Assembly (NCBI GenBank): GCA_965217135.1
Contig: OZ244249.1
Coordinates: 2,728,001 to 2,792,000 of the forward strand
DNA from: HXMU1420-2 sp017643305
Lineage (GTDB): Bacteria; Pseudomonadota; Alphaproteobacteria; Rhodobacterales; Rhodobacteraceae
Direction: 5' to 3'
Length of the DNA: 64,000 nucleotides
Every line of letters starts with the position of its first letter. Positions within the stretch are counted from its first letter, which is position 1. This document shows positions 1 through 8,782 of this stretch, in pieces. The notes under the pieces are model-generated. The model had not been told where the DNA came from and searched no databases. It saw only the letters and a program-made list of their open reading frames with translations. The translations under genes were made by a program, and so were the position numbers.

Positions 1-483
1 AACATTTACGAAGCGCGGCTGGCCGCGGCCAAGCTGCTGACCCAGGCGCGCATCCGCCCCGATGACAGCGGCGCCTGGGCACTGATCCAGAGCTGGGTGC
101 CGGAGTTTGACAGTTGGGCGCTGGCCGATCATGTCTGCATGGCGGGACAGAAACGGCTGGCGGCGGACCCCGCGCGGCTGGACGATGTGGAGCCCTGGAC
201 CGGGTCCGATCACGTGTGGACCCGTCGGGCGGCGCTGGTCATTACTCTGCCCTGGTGCAAGAACCGAAATCCAAAACCCGAAGAAATGGCCCAGCGCGAA
301 CGCATCCTCGGTTGGGCGGCGGGATATGTGCCTGACCGGGACTGGTTCATCCAGAAAGCCATTGCCTGGTGGCTGCGCGACCTGTCGAAACGCGATCCGG
401 ATCGGGTTCAGGCGTTTCTGGACGAACACGGGGCTGGGATGAAGGCGTTCGCGCGGAAGGAAGCGGGGAAGTATCTGGGTTAG
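1..483 (+). CDS. DNA alkylation repair protein, AlkD-like (3' part)
   Basis: The gene enters from the left edge in frame 1 and stops at TAG 481-483, so only about the last 160 residues are visible. The tail is helical and rich in Trp and Arg, with segments such as WTRRAALV and IQKAIAWWLRDLSK. These are typical of the HEAT-like repeats of AlkD-type DNA glycosylases, which remove alkylated bases. The conserved WxxR and AIxWxLR patterns are visible. The start and N-terminal repeats lie outside the window. The family call rests on motif recognition, and substrate specificity cannot be read. Confidence 0.8.
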   Translation, partial: NIYEARLAAAKLLTQARIRPDDSGAWALIQSWVPEFDSWALADHVCMAGQKRLAADPARLDDVEPWTGSDHVWTRRAALVITLPWCKNRNPKPEEMAQRERILGWAAGYVPDRDWFIQKAIAWWLRDLSKRDPDRVQAFLDEHGAGMKAFARKEAGKYLG

Positions 484-603
484 GTGGCGGCAGCTGTCTC
501 TGCCATGCCATTTCCAGATGACTTGGCTGGCGGCCTTGTGTGAGGTTTCGCGCGGGTGATACCTGTGCCGTGGATCAGGAACGGATCCCGAAAGCCAATC
601 TGT

Positions 604-634
604 CTCGGCAAAGAGATTGGCAGCCGAGGTTTTT
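604..634 (+). terminator. possible terminator after the AlkD-like gene
   Basis: CTCGGC (604-609) pairs with GCCGAG (623-628) and is followed by G and five T. An alternative overlapping stem, GCCAATCT (594-601) with AGATTGGC (614-621), faces the convergent lipoprotein gene. Because the two stems compete, this may serve both convergent genes. The T-tract is short, so the call is weak. The remainder of 484-651 shows no gene. Confidence 0.35.
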
Positions 635-651
635 AAGAGAAAATAGCACTC

Positions 652-1101
652 TCAAAACAGAACCTTCACCTCGGTCAGTTCCGTCAGCGGCAGGCCCAGC
701 GCCTGCATCGCCTCAAGCGACAGACTGCTGCCGCCCGTCGGCGGGCCACCTGCCGGTATCAAAGTCACGTTCACGCCCTTGTCGGCGTAATGCACCTGCC
801 CCGGCCGTTCAGACGTCACCAGCGGCGTTTCCATCCAGGCGCCCGGGCGGGCCGGGTCACCCAATGCAGCCACAGTGCGTGCCTCCAGCCCGGCGGTTTT
901 CACCGGTTCGGGTTTGGTGACCGGTGCGCTGCCTTCCACCGGCAACGGCTCCACGGACAGGGGCGCGGCCAAGGGGGCTTCCCCGCTGTCAACCGTCGAC
1001 TGAGGCTGAGTTTCAGGCTGCGACACAAGCTTGTCGCGCAGGTCGTTGACCTGGGAACACCCGAAAACCAGACCGAAAGAAAGAAGCAAACCGTACCGCA
1101 T
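652..1101 (-). CDS. small Ser/Pro-rich lipoprotein, function unknown
   Basis: A 149-residue protein. A short hydrophobic N-terminus ends in the lipobox LVFGC (Cys15), so it should be lipidated and carried to the envelope. A disordered Pro/Glu/Ser-rich linker (about residues 25-85) follows, then a compact C-terminal segment ending LTEVKVLF. An AGGA sequence about 8 bases before the ATG supports the start. It is divergent from moaA with an 84-base gap, so the two probably share a promoter region. No enzymatic motif is recognised. It is probably one of the family-specific lipoproteins of Rhodobacteraceae. Confidence 0.7.
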   Translation of the reverse strand: MRYGLLLSFGLVFGCSQVNDLRDKLVSQPETQPQSTVDSGEAPLAAPLSVEPLPVEGSAPVTKPEPVKTAGLEARTVAALGDPARPGAWMETPLVTSERPGQVHYADKGVNVTLIPAGGPPTGGSSLSLEAMQALGLPLTELTEVKVLF

Positions 1102-1185
1102 GATCTCATCCTAGGCGCTCTGTCCAGGCCCATCAATTGCGTTCGACACTGGACGGCGGCGTCCCGCGCATCTACGTTTTCATTT

Positions 1186-2193
1186 ATGACTGCTCCGTTG
1201 ATCGATCCGTTCGCCCGCGCCATCACCTATCTGCGTGTCTCCGTCACCGACCGGTGCGATTTCCGCTGCGTGTACTGCATGTCGGAAAACATGACCTTTC
1301 TGCCCAAGAAAGAGCTGCTGACGCTGGAGGAGCTGGACCGCATGTGTTCCACCTTTATCGGCATGGGGGTCCGAAAGCTGCGCATCACCGGGGGGGAACC
1401 ACTGGTGCGCCGAGATATCATGACATTCTTTCAGGCTATGACCCGGCATCTGGACACAGGCGCGCTGCAGGAACTGACCCTGACGACCAACGGCTCTCAA
1501 CTGGAACGTTTTGCCGATGCGCTTTTTGCCGCAGGTGTGCGACGGGTGAACGTGTCACTCGACACGCTGGACGACGACAAATTCGCCGACATCACCCGCT
1601 GGGGCCGCCTGCCGCAGGTGCTGCGTGGCATCGACGCGGCCCAAAAGGCCGGGCTGCGTATCAAGATTAACGCGGTCGCTCTCAAGGGCTTCAACGAAGA
1701 CGAGCTACCCAAGATCACCGAATGGTGCGCCGAACGTGACATGGACCTGACCTGGATCGAGGTCATGCCGATGGGCGATATAGGAAATGAAAACAGGCTG
1801 GGCCAATACTGGTCGCTGGACGATGTGCGCGCGACCTATGCACAGGGCTACACCGTCACCGATCTGGCCGAACGCAGCGGCGGGCCCGCGCGTTATGTCC
1901 GGCTGGAGGAAACCGGTCAGAAGATCGGCTTCATCACCCCGCTGAGCCATAATTTCTGCGAAAGCTGCAACCGCGTGCGGATGACCTGCACAGGGGAGCT
2001 TTTCATGTGCCTCGGGCAGGAAGACAATGCCAGTCTGCGCGATGTCCTGCGGGCCAATCCAGACACCCAGGAACCGCTGCGCGACGCGATCCGCGCCGCG
2101 ATTGAGCGCAAGCCGAAAGGCCATGATTTCGACTATTCCCGGCAGCGTCTGGACGGTCAGATGTCACGGCACATGAGCCACACTGGCGGATGA
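1186..2193 (+). CDS. moaA: GTP 3',8-cyclase (molybdenum cofactor biosynthesis)
   Basis: A radical-SAM enzyme that turns GTP into 3',8-cyclo-7,8-dihydro-GTP, the first step of molybdopterin synthesis. It has 335 residues, as usual. The N-terminal CxxxCxxC cluster site is C24-C28-C31 (TDRCDFRCVYC), followed by GGEP and a C-terminal second cluster site, CxxC...C (CESCNRVRMTC). It ends in the conserved double glycine. The open frame extends upstream to 790, but homology begins at the ATG at 1186, which is taken as the start. Its partner moaC lies at 44.4 kb in this window. The stop overlaps the waaA start (ATGA). Confidence 0.95.
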   Translation: MTAPLIDPFARAITYLRVSVTDRCDFRCVYCMSENMTFLPKKELLTLEELDRMCSTFIGMGVRKLRITGGEPLVRRDIMTFFQAMTRHLDTGALQELTLTTNGSQLERFADALFAAGVRRVNVSLDTLDDDKFADITRWGRLPQVLRGIDAAQKAGLRIKINAVALKGFNEDELPKITEWCAERDMDLTWIEVMPMGDIGNENRLGQYWSLDDVRATYAQGYTVTDLAERSGGPARYVRLEETGQKIGFITPLSHNFCESCNRVRMTCTGELFMCLGQEDNASLRDVLRANPDTQEPLRDAIRAAIERKPKGHDFDYSRQRLDGQMSRHMSHTGG

Positions 2194-3494
2194 GCCCAAA
2201 CGCCCGGCCAGCCACCTGGCTCCTGCGTCTTTACCGGGCCGTGGTGCGCACAGCCGCACCGCTGGCATATCGCAAAGTCGCCGACAAACTGCGCGCACAG
2301 GGCGTGACCGAGGACCGCATCGGTGAAACCCGCGGGCATGCCACCCTGCCCCGCCCGGACGGTGACCTTATCTGGTTTCACGCAGCCAGTGTCGGGGAAA
2401 GCCTGTCGGTGCTGACCCTGATCACCCGGCTTTCGGATCGTCATCCGCGGTTGCAGTTCCTGATGACCTCGGGCACCGCAACCTCCGCCGATCTGATTGC
2501 GCGCCGGATGCCCCCCAATACCCGCCACCAGTTCGCGCCACTCGACATCCCCGCCGCCATCACCGCGTTTTATGACCACTGGATGCCCCGCGCTGGGATC
2601 TTCGTGGAAAGCGAGCTGTGGCCCAACATTTTGCTCGACGGTCGCGCACGCGGCATGCGACTGGCCCTGCTCAACGCGCGCATGTCCGAAAAATCCGTAC
2701 GTGGCTGGCAAAAATGGCCAAAGACGGCAGCGACCGTAATGAACTGCTTCGATACGCTGATCGCACAAAACCCTCAGAACGCTGAAAACCTGGCACGGAT
2801 GGGCGCGCCCCGTGACCGGGTGCGCACGGGCACAAACCTCAAGGCCATGTCCGCGCCTCTGCCGGTGGATGCCGATGCGCTTGCCGCGCTGCGAACGGCG
2901 CTGGGGGACCGGCCCGTCTGGGTTGCCAGCTCCACCCATGCGGGCGAGGAAGACGCCGTACTTGCCGCCCATCACACCATCCTCGCCGCGCATCCGGACG
3001 CCTGCCTCGTTCTGATCCCGCGCCATCCGGAACGCGGCACAGATGTAGCAAAGCTGATCGCCGAGGCCGGCCTGACCAGTGCGCGGCGTAGCGCCGGCGA
3101 CCCACCCGACGCCAACACACAGGTCTATCTGGCCGATACTCTGGGCGAAACCGGCACGTTCTACACGCTCTGCCCAATCGTATTTGTCGCAGGCTCGCTC
3201 CTGCCCATCGGCGGCCATAACCCGTTCGAACCGGCTCAGGCCGGGGCGGCGGTCCTGACCGGCCCGCACCGCGCCAATTTTGCTGAAACCTATGAGGCGC
3301 TGCTGGGTACGGGCGCCGCAACCGAGGTCGCCGACGCGTCCGATCTGGCCCGCGTGCTTCTAAATCTGTTCGGCAACCCGGCCCAGCTGGACCGCCAACG
3401 CACGGCGGCCCGACAGTTCGCCAACCGGCAAGGCAGCGCACTTGACCAGATCATCAACCAGCTGGAAACCGCCCTGGACCTGACCGATGCCTGA
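2190..3494 (+). CDS. waaA: 3-deoxy-D-manno-octulosonic acid (Kdo) transferase
   Basis: A membrane-associated GT-B enzyme that adds Kdo from CMP-Kdo to lipid IVA at the inner membrane, opening LPS core synthesis. It has 434 residues, the usual size. The N-terminal WFHAASVGES block carries the catalytic Glu. The C-terminal donor-binding part has VFVAGSLLPIGGHNPFEPA, a hallmark of WaaA. Translation is coupled to moaA by a 4-base overlap, and the stop overlaps the next glycosyltransferase by 8 bases. Pairing with an LPS-core glycosyltransferase supports the role. Confidence 0.92.
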   Translation: MSPNARPATWLLRLYRAVVRTAAPLAYRKVADKLRAQGVTEDRIGETRGHATLPRPDGDLIWFHAASVGESLSVLTLITRLSDRHPRLQFLMTSGTATSADLIARRMPPNTRHQFAPLDIPAAITAFYDHWMPRAGIFVESELWPNILLDGRARGMRLALLNARMSEKSVRGWQKWPKTAATVMNCFDTLIAQNPQNAENLARMGAPRDRVRTGTNLKAMSAPLPVDADALAALRTALGDRPVWVASSTHAGEEDAVLAAHHTILAAHPDACLVLIPRHPERGTDVAKLIAEAGLTSARRSAGDPPDANTQVYLADTLGETGTFYTLCPIVFVAGSLLPIGGHNPFEPAQAGAAVLTGPHRANFAETYEALLGTGAATEVADASDLARVLLNLFGNPAQLDRQRTAARQFANRQGSALDQIINQLETALDLTDA

Positions 3495-4533
3495 GCTGTT
3501 CGTCACCAATTTCAACCTCAACTTCACCGGTGTCTCGGCCACGGCGGCCAACGTGATCCGGCAACAGGCGGACCGATATGACCTGCGGCTGGTGGGTTAC
3601 CCCCTGCCCGGCTGTCCCAACCCGATAACCCTGCGCCAGGCGCGCACCCAGAGCCGCAACACGTTGGGCCGCCCCTTTGCTATCTGGCATGTCCGCCGCA
3701 ACACCGAAATGCGCGCGGCGATCTGGGCGCGCGATGTGCTGAAACTGCCGATCCGCGTGGTCTTCACCTCTGCCGCGCAACGCCGTCATTCCATGGTGCC
3801 GCGCTGGATGATCTCGCGCATGGATGCAGTTGTGGCCACCAGCGCAGCTGCGGCTGGCTTCGTCCCCCATGTGCGCGCCACTGTGCCCCATGGGGTGGAC
3901 ACCGACCGCATCACGCCCGCCGCTGACCGCGCCGCCGCGTGGCAGGCAATGGGCTATGGCGGCACAATGGGCATCGCCACCATCGGGCGCGTACGGCCCG
4001 AAAAAGGCACGGATCTGTTTGTCGATACTATGCTGCGCCTGCTGCCGGACCTGCCCGAAGCCACCGCACTGGTGGTCGGACGCCCCACGCGCGAACACCA
4101 GAAATTCGACCTTCTTCTCAAGGACAAGGTCCAGCGCGCCGGTATGATCCACCGCATTCGCTTCATCGGCGAACTGCCCCCCGACCGCCTGACCAGCCTG
4201 CTGCAAGGCCTGTCGCTGGTTATGCAACTGCCGCGCTACGAAGGCTACGGCATGGCCCCGCTCGAAGGCATGGCCGCAGGCGTTCCCTTTGTCGCCAGCG
4301 AGGCGGGCCATTACTCGGAATTCTCGGCCCAGGGGCGCACCGGCATGGTGGTCCCGCAGGACATGCCACAGGCGGCCGCTGATGCTGCGCACAGCCTGCT
4401 CACCGATCCCGCACGCCATGCAGACATGGCCCAAAATGCGCGCGTGCTGGCTGAAAGCAGCTTCAGCGCCCGCGCTGAAGCCGACGGTATCGACGCGGTC
4501 TACCAAAGCCTCTGGTCCGAAGGTGCAAACTGA
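3487..4533 (+). CDS. LPS core-type glycosyltransferase, family 4 (LpcC-like)
   Basis: A 348-residue GT-B glycosyltransferase. The sequence has the VFTSAAQRRHS block typical of LpcC-like core mannosyltransferases, VPHGVDTDRI, a nucleotide-sugar site (GRVRPEKGTD), and the EX7E-like element in YEGYGMAPLEGMAAGVPFVAS. It starts 8 bases inside waaA and is clearly in the same transcript, so it probably adds a sugar next to Kdo. LpcC of rhizobia uses GDP-mannose; donor identity here is inference. About 130 bases without a gene follow before the convergent racemase-like gene. Confidence 0.85.
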   Translation: MPELFVTNFNLNFTGVSATAANVIRQQADRYDLRLVGYPLPGCPNPITLRQARTQSRNTLGRPFAIWHVRRNTEMRAAIWARDVLKLPIRVVFTSAAQRRHSMVPRWMISRMDAVVATSAAAAGFVPHVRATVPHGVDTDRITPAADRAAAWQAMGYGGTMGIATIGRVRPEKGTDLFVDTMLRLLPDLPEATALVVGRPTREHQKFDLLLKDKVQRAGMIHRIRFIGELPPDRLTSLLQGLSLVMQLPRYEGYGMAPLEGMAAGVPFVASEAGHYSEFSAQGRTGMVVPQDMPQAAADAAHSLLTDPARHADMAQNARVLAESSFSARAEADGIDAVYQSLWSEGAN

Positions 4534-4666
4534 CCTGCCGCTTCACCTTTGCCCAAATACTCATTCCACCCTCAGCGGCCGACGCCACCGATAGCAAATG
4601 CCTCCATAACGGGACGGCGGGCGGGGCGACTGCGTGAGCAGGAGCGCCGCACGACGGCTCGAACAA

Positions 4667-5440
4667 TTACAACCCCTTTGGATGGGTCAGAAATTCCTCG
4701 ATCACATGATCGGGCGCTTTCACGTAATCCGACACGCGGCTCACGTACTGCCCGGTCAGCCGTTTCAGCTCTACCGCCATCTGCGCTGACTTCACCGCGA
4801 TCGGGATGCCGTTTACCACCGGCGCTCCATCGATCTGATGGTCGAAAAACTGCGAAAACAGCAGCATTGGAATGCCCCCACCCGGGATCAGCACATCGCA
4901 GCCATCGGCCACCAAAGGCCTGCCCTGTTCCTCGAACAGCGCCTTGACCTCCTCGGCCTTCGCCATGTCGCCGTAGGCCCCCAGGATCTGGCCCGGCTCA
5001 AAGGTCATTGCATGCACGCCCGTGACCCGTTCCTTCAGCCCGTATTTGCCAATCTGGTGGTGGAACCACGGGATAAACCGCGGGTTAATCGTGACAATGC
5101 CCAGCCGCTGCCCCATCTGGCAGCACCACAGCATGGTCGCCTCCCCCAGCCCGATCACCGGGATGTCGACCACGGTCCGCGCCTCGTAGAGCCCCGCATC
5201 CTGAAAATGGCCAACGATAAAAGCGTCATAGCCTTCCCGCTCGGCCTGCACCGCGTTGCAGATCATCTCCCGCGCGCAGCGGAACTCCACCAGCGGATGG
5301 GCGTAACTGTCGAACGGCGTAATCCCGCGAATATCCACCTGCGTGTCCGGCCCCGCGATCGTGTTCAGATGCGGCTGGAGCATATCCCAGTAGGACGCAC
5401 CATTTTCGTAATCGACATAAGACTGGTACCAGATCTTCAT
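4667..5440 (-). CDS. Asp/Glu/hydantoin racemase-fold protein lacking both catalytic Cys
   Basis: A 257-residue protein of the Asp/Glu/hydantoin racemase superfamily. The two half-domain signatures are recognisable, near YDAFIVGHFQDAGL (residues 71-84) and DVLIPGGGIPML (182-193). Active racemases carry a Cys in each (xCFxDPGL and xGCAGM). Here the first is His78 and the second a Gly near 188, so proton-shuttle chemistry by two cysteines is not possible as written. Cys181 is close but off-register. Its ATG overlaps the stop of the thioesterase gene (5437-5440), so both are translated together. Function is unknown; a lyase or isomerase variant is possible. Confidence 0.75.
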   Translation of the reverse strand: MKIWYQSYVDYENGASYWDMLQPHLNTIAGPDTQVDIRGITPFDSYAHPLVEFRCAREMICNAVQAEREGYDAFIVGHFQDAGLYEARTVVDIPVIGLGEATMLWCCQMGQRLGIVTINPRFIPWFHHQIGKYGLKERVTGVHAMTFEPGQILGAYGDMAKAEEVKALFEEQGRPLVADGCDVLIPGGGIPMLLFSQFFDHQIDGAPVVNGIPIAVKSAQMAVELKRLTGQYVSRVSDYVKAPDHVIEEFLTHPKGL

Positions 5441-5883
5441 TCAGGCGGCTCCAGGTTGATCAGAGCTCCGGGTTCGCTCAGCGCTCTGCGGATTTCCTCC
5501 GGGATCGGACGGCTGGCAATATTCCCATCATCCTGGATCTGCGCGTGAATGCGGATCGCCCGGCCTTCGCACACGGTGGACCCGTCGCGCACTTGCACCG
5601 CTTTGCAGTCCCAATGGATGGTGGATGTGGTCATCTTCGCCAGATGGATGATGGTGCGGATCTTGTCGCCATAAGCCGCCGGGCCGATGAACTTAAAATG
5701 CACATCTCCCATCACAAAGGCGGTGCGGCTTTCGCGGATCAGCTTGTCCGTCGGATAACCGATAGCACGCAACAGCTCATGTTCGGTGTCGTTGAACCAG
5801 GCCAGCATCAGCGGGAAATAGACCAATCCGAACGGGTCACTTTCGCCCCAATTCACGGTCAGTTCGCGAGAATACATCATCAT
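5437..5883 (-). CDS. acyl-CoA thioesterase, 4HBT hotdog family
   Basis: About 148 residues from the first of three consecutive ATG codons (5883, 5880, 5877). The frame is open back to 6078, but that stretch overlaps the MATE gene and looks non-coding. The N-terminal motif WGESDPFGLVYFPLMLAWFNDTEHELL is the 4HBT catalytic strand-helix, with Asp in the SDPFG turn. Such enzymes hydrolyse acyl- or aroyl-CoA thioesters in the cytoplasm. It is translationally coupled to the racemase-fold gene downstream and lies 35 bases behind the MATE transporter, which suggests one operon. The substrate cannot be read. Confidence 0.82.
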   Translation of the reverse strand: MMMYSRELTVNWGESDPFGLVYFPLMLAWFNDTEHELLRAIGYPTDKLIRESRTAFVMGDVHFKFIGPAAYGDKIRTIIHLAKMTTSTIHWDCKAVQVRDGSTVCEGRAIRIHAQIQDDGNIASRPIPEEIRRALSEPGALINLEPPE

Positions 5884-5918
5884 GGCCCTGCTGTCTCCGT
5901 TGCTTTGCGGAATGTCTA

Positions 5919-7280
5919 TCAGCGGGGCGCAACCTTGCCCAGACCATGGGTCCAAAACCGCCACATCAGCAAAACCGCGGCAAAGGCCAGCCCGATCACC
6001 AGCCCCAGCCACACACCTATCCCGTCCAGCCCCAGCACAAAGCCCAGCACATAGGACACCGGCAGGCCCACCAACCAATAGGAAAACGCCGCCATTACCA
6101 TCGGCATGGCGGTATCCTGAACACCGCGCAAGAGCCCCAATGCAATCACCTGCGCCCCATCCACCAACTGGAACAGCGCCGCCACTGCCAGCAGACCGAT
6201 GCCGATGGCCAGAATATCCGGACGGTTGGGATCTTCCCTTTCCAGAAACAGTGACAAGAGCGGCTCGGGCGCCAGCAACAGCAGCGCGATGGTGGCCAGC
6301 GACACAAGCAGCGACATTACGCTGACCACCACCGCTCCGCGCGCCATATGTGCCCGGTCGCGGCGGCCATAGGCATTACCTGCCCGCACAGTAGCGGCGT
6401 TGGAGAGACCCAAATGGATCATGAAAGTCCCAGAGGCCACCGTAATTGCAATCCCATGCGCCGCCAGCGGCACAGTGCCCAGCCAGCCCATCATCAGCGC
6501 CGAGGCCGCGAAAAGAGTGGTTTCGCTGAGCGAGGTCAGTCCGATCGGCACACCCAGACGGAACACCCGCCCAAACATCTCCCAATCCGGCCGCCAGAAC
6601 CGGCGGAACAGTGTATGTTGCGGCAGAACCACCACAGCGTAAATCACAGCCCCGATCAGCGACACGGTCTGGCTGCCTATGGAGGCAATCGCCGCCCCGG
6701 TCAGACCCAGTTCCGGCGCCCCCCAGTTGCCGAAGATGAAGGCATAGTTGAGCAATGCGTTCGAGATCGCCGCCGCCACGGTCATCCACAGCACGAACTG
6801 CGTCCGCGCCAGCGCAGCAAGGTAGGATTTCAATACCATGACCAGCAGCGCGGGGAACAGCCCCCACCCGGCAATGCGCAGGTAGCCGCCCGCCGCCGAA
6901 GATAGGGCCTCGTTCTGACCGAGCAGTCGCAGGATCGTGTCCGATCCCAGCATCAAAGGCATTGCCAGCGCGCCGTAAAGCAGGCTCAGCCAAAGCCCCA
7001 TGCGCGTCACCCGTCGGACGTTGGTTTCGTCACCTTCGGCTTCTGAGGTGGCCACCATCGGCATCACCGCCCAGGCAAAGCCGGACCCCATGATGAACAA
7101 GATGAAGAAAAACGTTTGGCCCAAGGTGGCCGCCGCCAGCGCCTCCACCCCGTACCAGCCGAGCATGACGGTGTCGGTCATCCCGATCGCAAATTGCGCC
7201 AGGTGGCCACCGACCAGCGGCAAGCCCAACGCAAGGACCGCCCTTGCATGGGCGGGATATGTCATTTTCCTGGGCGCCAT
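5919..7280 (-). CDS. MATE family efflux transporter
   Basis: About 453 residues with twelve predicted membrane segments in two halves. Family hallmarks are GLPLVGGHLAQFAIGMTDTVMLGWYG at the N-terminus and FSYWLVGLPVSYVLGF in the second half. MATE proteins export cationic drugs or metabolites by Na+ or H+ antiport in the inner membrane. The frame is open to 7409; the start is placed at the ATG before APRKMTYPAH because homology begins there. The ATG five codons later (7265) is an alternative. It is first in a three-gene minus-strand set with the thioesterase and the racemase-fold protein. Confidence 0.88.
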   Translation of the reverse strand: MAPRKMTYPAHARAVLALGLPLVGGHLAQFAIGMTDTVMLGWYGVEALAAATLGQTFFFILFIMGSGFAWAVMPMVATSEAEGDETNVRRVTRMGLWLSLLYGALAMPLMLGSDTILRLLGQNEALSSAAGGYLRIAGWGLFPALLVMVLKSYLAALARTQFVLWMTVAAAISNALLNYAFIFGNWGAPELGLTGAAIASIGSQTVSLIGAVIYAVVVLPQHTLFRRFWRPDWEMFGRVFRLGVPIGLTSLSETTLFAASALMMGWLGTVPLAAHGIAITVASGTFMIHLGLSNAATVRAGNAYGRRDRAHMARGAVVVSVMSLLVSLATIALLLLAPEPLLSLFLEREDPNRPDILAIGIGLLAVAALFQLVDGAQVIALGLLRGVQDTAMPMVMAAFSYWLVGLPVSYVLGFVLGLDGIGVWLGLVIGLAFAAVLLMWRFWTHGLGKVAPR

Positions 7281-7345
7281 GTGGCCGCGATAGGCGGATT
7301 GCAGAGCGCTCGCAAGCCCGTCCGCGACGCTTGAGACGGTGAAAC

Positions 7346-7386
7346 GAAATCTTGGAAAGATTTCGGTCCGGTTTCTTGCAAAGAAA
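7346..7386. repeat. two adjacent short hairpins upstream of the MATE gene
   Basis: GAAATCTT (7346-7353) and AAGATTTC (7357-7364) form a perfect 8-base stem with a GGA loop. Eight bases later TTTCTT (7372-7377) and AAGAAA (7381-7386) form a second stem with a GCA loop. The two share the TCTT/AAGA core. They lie between the MATE start and the DUF2461 remnant and could be operator sites, an RNA structure or a dispersed repeat. Confidence 0.5.
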
Positions 7387-7460
7387 AAAGCGGTCATCCA
7401 AGCATGCAATCAATAACGCATCAGATAGACAGGGGCTGCCATCTACTCCCCAACAAATCC

Positions 7461-7620
7461 CTTGTCGAAGACGCCATCACCTTTCTGAATGAGGTGTCGC
7501 ACAACAACACCCGCGACTGGCTCACAGCCGAAAACCACGATATGAGGCAAAGCTCAAAGCCCCCGCGCCCGCCGTGCTGGCAAAAAGCGGCGCACAGACC
7601 CAAGCGCCAGAACTCAATCT
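7461..7620 (+). pseudogene. remnant of a DUF2461 (TIGR02453-type) gene
   Basis: One frame reads ITFLNEVSHNNTRDWL, which matches the N-terminal signature of DUF2461 proteins (FLxxLxxNNxRDWF). The next expected piece, YEAKLKAPAPAVLAK, is found in another frame from 7541, so there is a frameshift at about 7540. Soon after, the similarity ends in unrelated sequence. Intact members have about 220 residues and only about 45 are left. Between here and 7813 no convincing coding signal continues. The function of the family is not established. Confidence 0.55.
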
Positions 7621-7812
7621 AGCCTCAGTTTCTGACGACAAGGACCACCCCCAGGACGAACTGCTGTGCCGGCTGGGTTGCGAACGCACGCCAGCTCCGC
7701 TAGAGCCAAATCGCAGGTGGAAACGCCGATCTCGTCCCAGACCCGGAAACCGCCCATAGATTCTTCGAAAAGCGATGCTACTCTGCCATCCGAGATTGAG
7801 AGGAGCTTGCAA

Positions 7813-8505
7813 ATGAAAATCATCTGGCTGGGGCATGGCAGCTTTCGCATTGAAACGGCAGGACAGGTTCTGCTGATCGACCCGTGGCTGACCGGCAACC
7901 CGGTGCTGTCCGAGGACCAGCACGAGGCGGCAACCGACGGGGCCACGCATATCCTGCTGACCCATTGTCATTTCGACCATGTCGCCGACCTGGTACCGTT
8001 GTGCAAGAAACTGGGCGTTCCGGCGGTTGGGCAATACGATATCATGTCCCATTTCGCCGAGAAGGAAGGGCTGACCACGGTCGGTTTCAACAAGGGCGGC
8101 ACGGTGGATTTGAACGGGGTTAAGGTCGCGATGGTGCCTGCGTCGCATTCCACCACATTCCAGACACCAGACGGTCTGCGCACTGGCGGCACCGAGGTTG
8201 GGTTCATGATCATGTCCGAAGGACACACGGTTTATATCTCGGGCGACACCGACATCATGGCCGACATGGACTGGATGGGCGACTATTACCAACCTGATAT
8301 CGGCATTCTCAGTGCGGGCGGGCATTTCACCATGGATATGAAAGGCGCAGCTTATGCGGCGAAAAGGTATTTCAACTTCAAAACCGTGATCCCCTGCCAT
8401 TACCGCACCTTCCCGCTCCTGGAACAATCGGCGCAAATGCTGGTCGACGGGCTGCCGGACGTCGACGTTATCGAACCGCAGTTGATGGAGGCGATCGAGC
8501 TCTGA
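7813..8505 (+). CDS. metal-dependent hydrolase, MBL fold, UPF0173 type
   Basis: A 230-residue protein that begins with MKIIWLGHGSFRIET, the usual start of UPF0173 proteins. The frame is open from 7666, but an AGGAG at 7801-7805 fixes the ATG at 7813. The metal-binding motif HCHFDH (residues 51-56) is intact, followed by the later GDTDIM and PCHYRTFP elements that supply further ligands. These enzymes are cytoplasmic beta-lactamase-fold hydrolases of unknown substrate. It stands alone between a decayed gene and an open frame without a start. Confidence 0.88.
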   Translation: MKIIWLGHGSFRIETAGQVLLIDPWLTGNPVLSEDQHEAATDGATHILLTHCHFDHVADLVPLCKKLGVPAVGQYDIMSHFAEKEGLTTVGFNKGGTVDLNGVKVAMVPASHSTTFQTPDGLRTGGTEVGFMIMSEGHTVYISGDTDIMADMDWMGDYYQPDIGILSAGGHFTMDMKGAAYAAKRYFNFKTVIPCHYRTFPLLEQSAQMLVDGLPDVDVIEPQLMEAIEL

Positions 8506-8701
8506 GCTAGCGCAGATCGCGGCGTCCGGCACAAAGGATGAAACACATCTCATCGTGCAGGATGCCGGCGATCTGCGGTTTTCTGACCCGCTGTCGATTG
8601 CTCTGACAGGGTTCGACGCAGAACAGGTTGCTCACAGACTGATCTGGCAGGCGGGGACTTGGGCCGCGAACAATCCAGCTATAAAACACCGGTTTATTTG
8701 A
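8504..8701 (+). other. 65-codon open frame without a start codon; probable remnant
   Basis: The gap 8506-8782 between convergent genes holds one frame that stays open from about 8486 to TGA 8699-8701 and has protein-like composition (ETHLIVQDAGDLRF ... WQAGTWAANNPAIKHRF). No ATG or plausible start with a ribosome site precedes it. It may be the tail of a deleted gene. The family is not recognised. Confidence 0.25.
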
Positions 8702-8782
8702 GCGAACGCGGACCGGAAGATGTCAAGATTTGCTGGCCGCAAACTTGCAGAGGATGCACGGGCAGCCCGGTCCCAGCTTGAC

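Noticed and set aside
790..1185. N-terminal extension of MoaA
   Set aside because: The extra 132 codons overlap the opposite-strand lipoprotein and lack similarity; MoaA starts at 1186.
8507..8689. 60-codon minus-strand frame
   Set aside because: No ribosome site and composition like a shadow of the plus-strand open frame 8504-8701.
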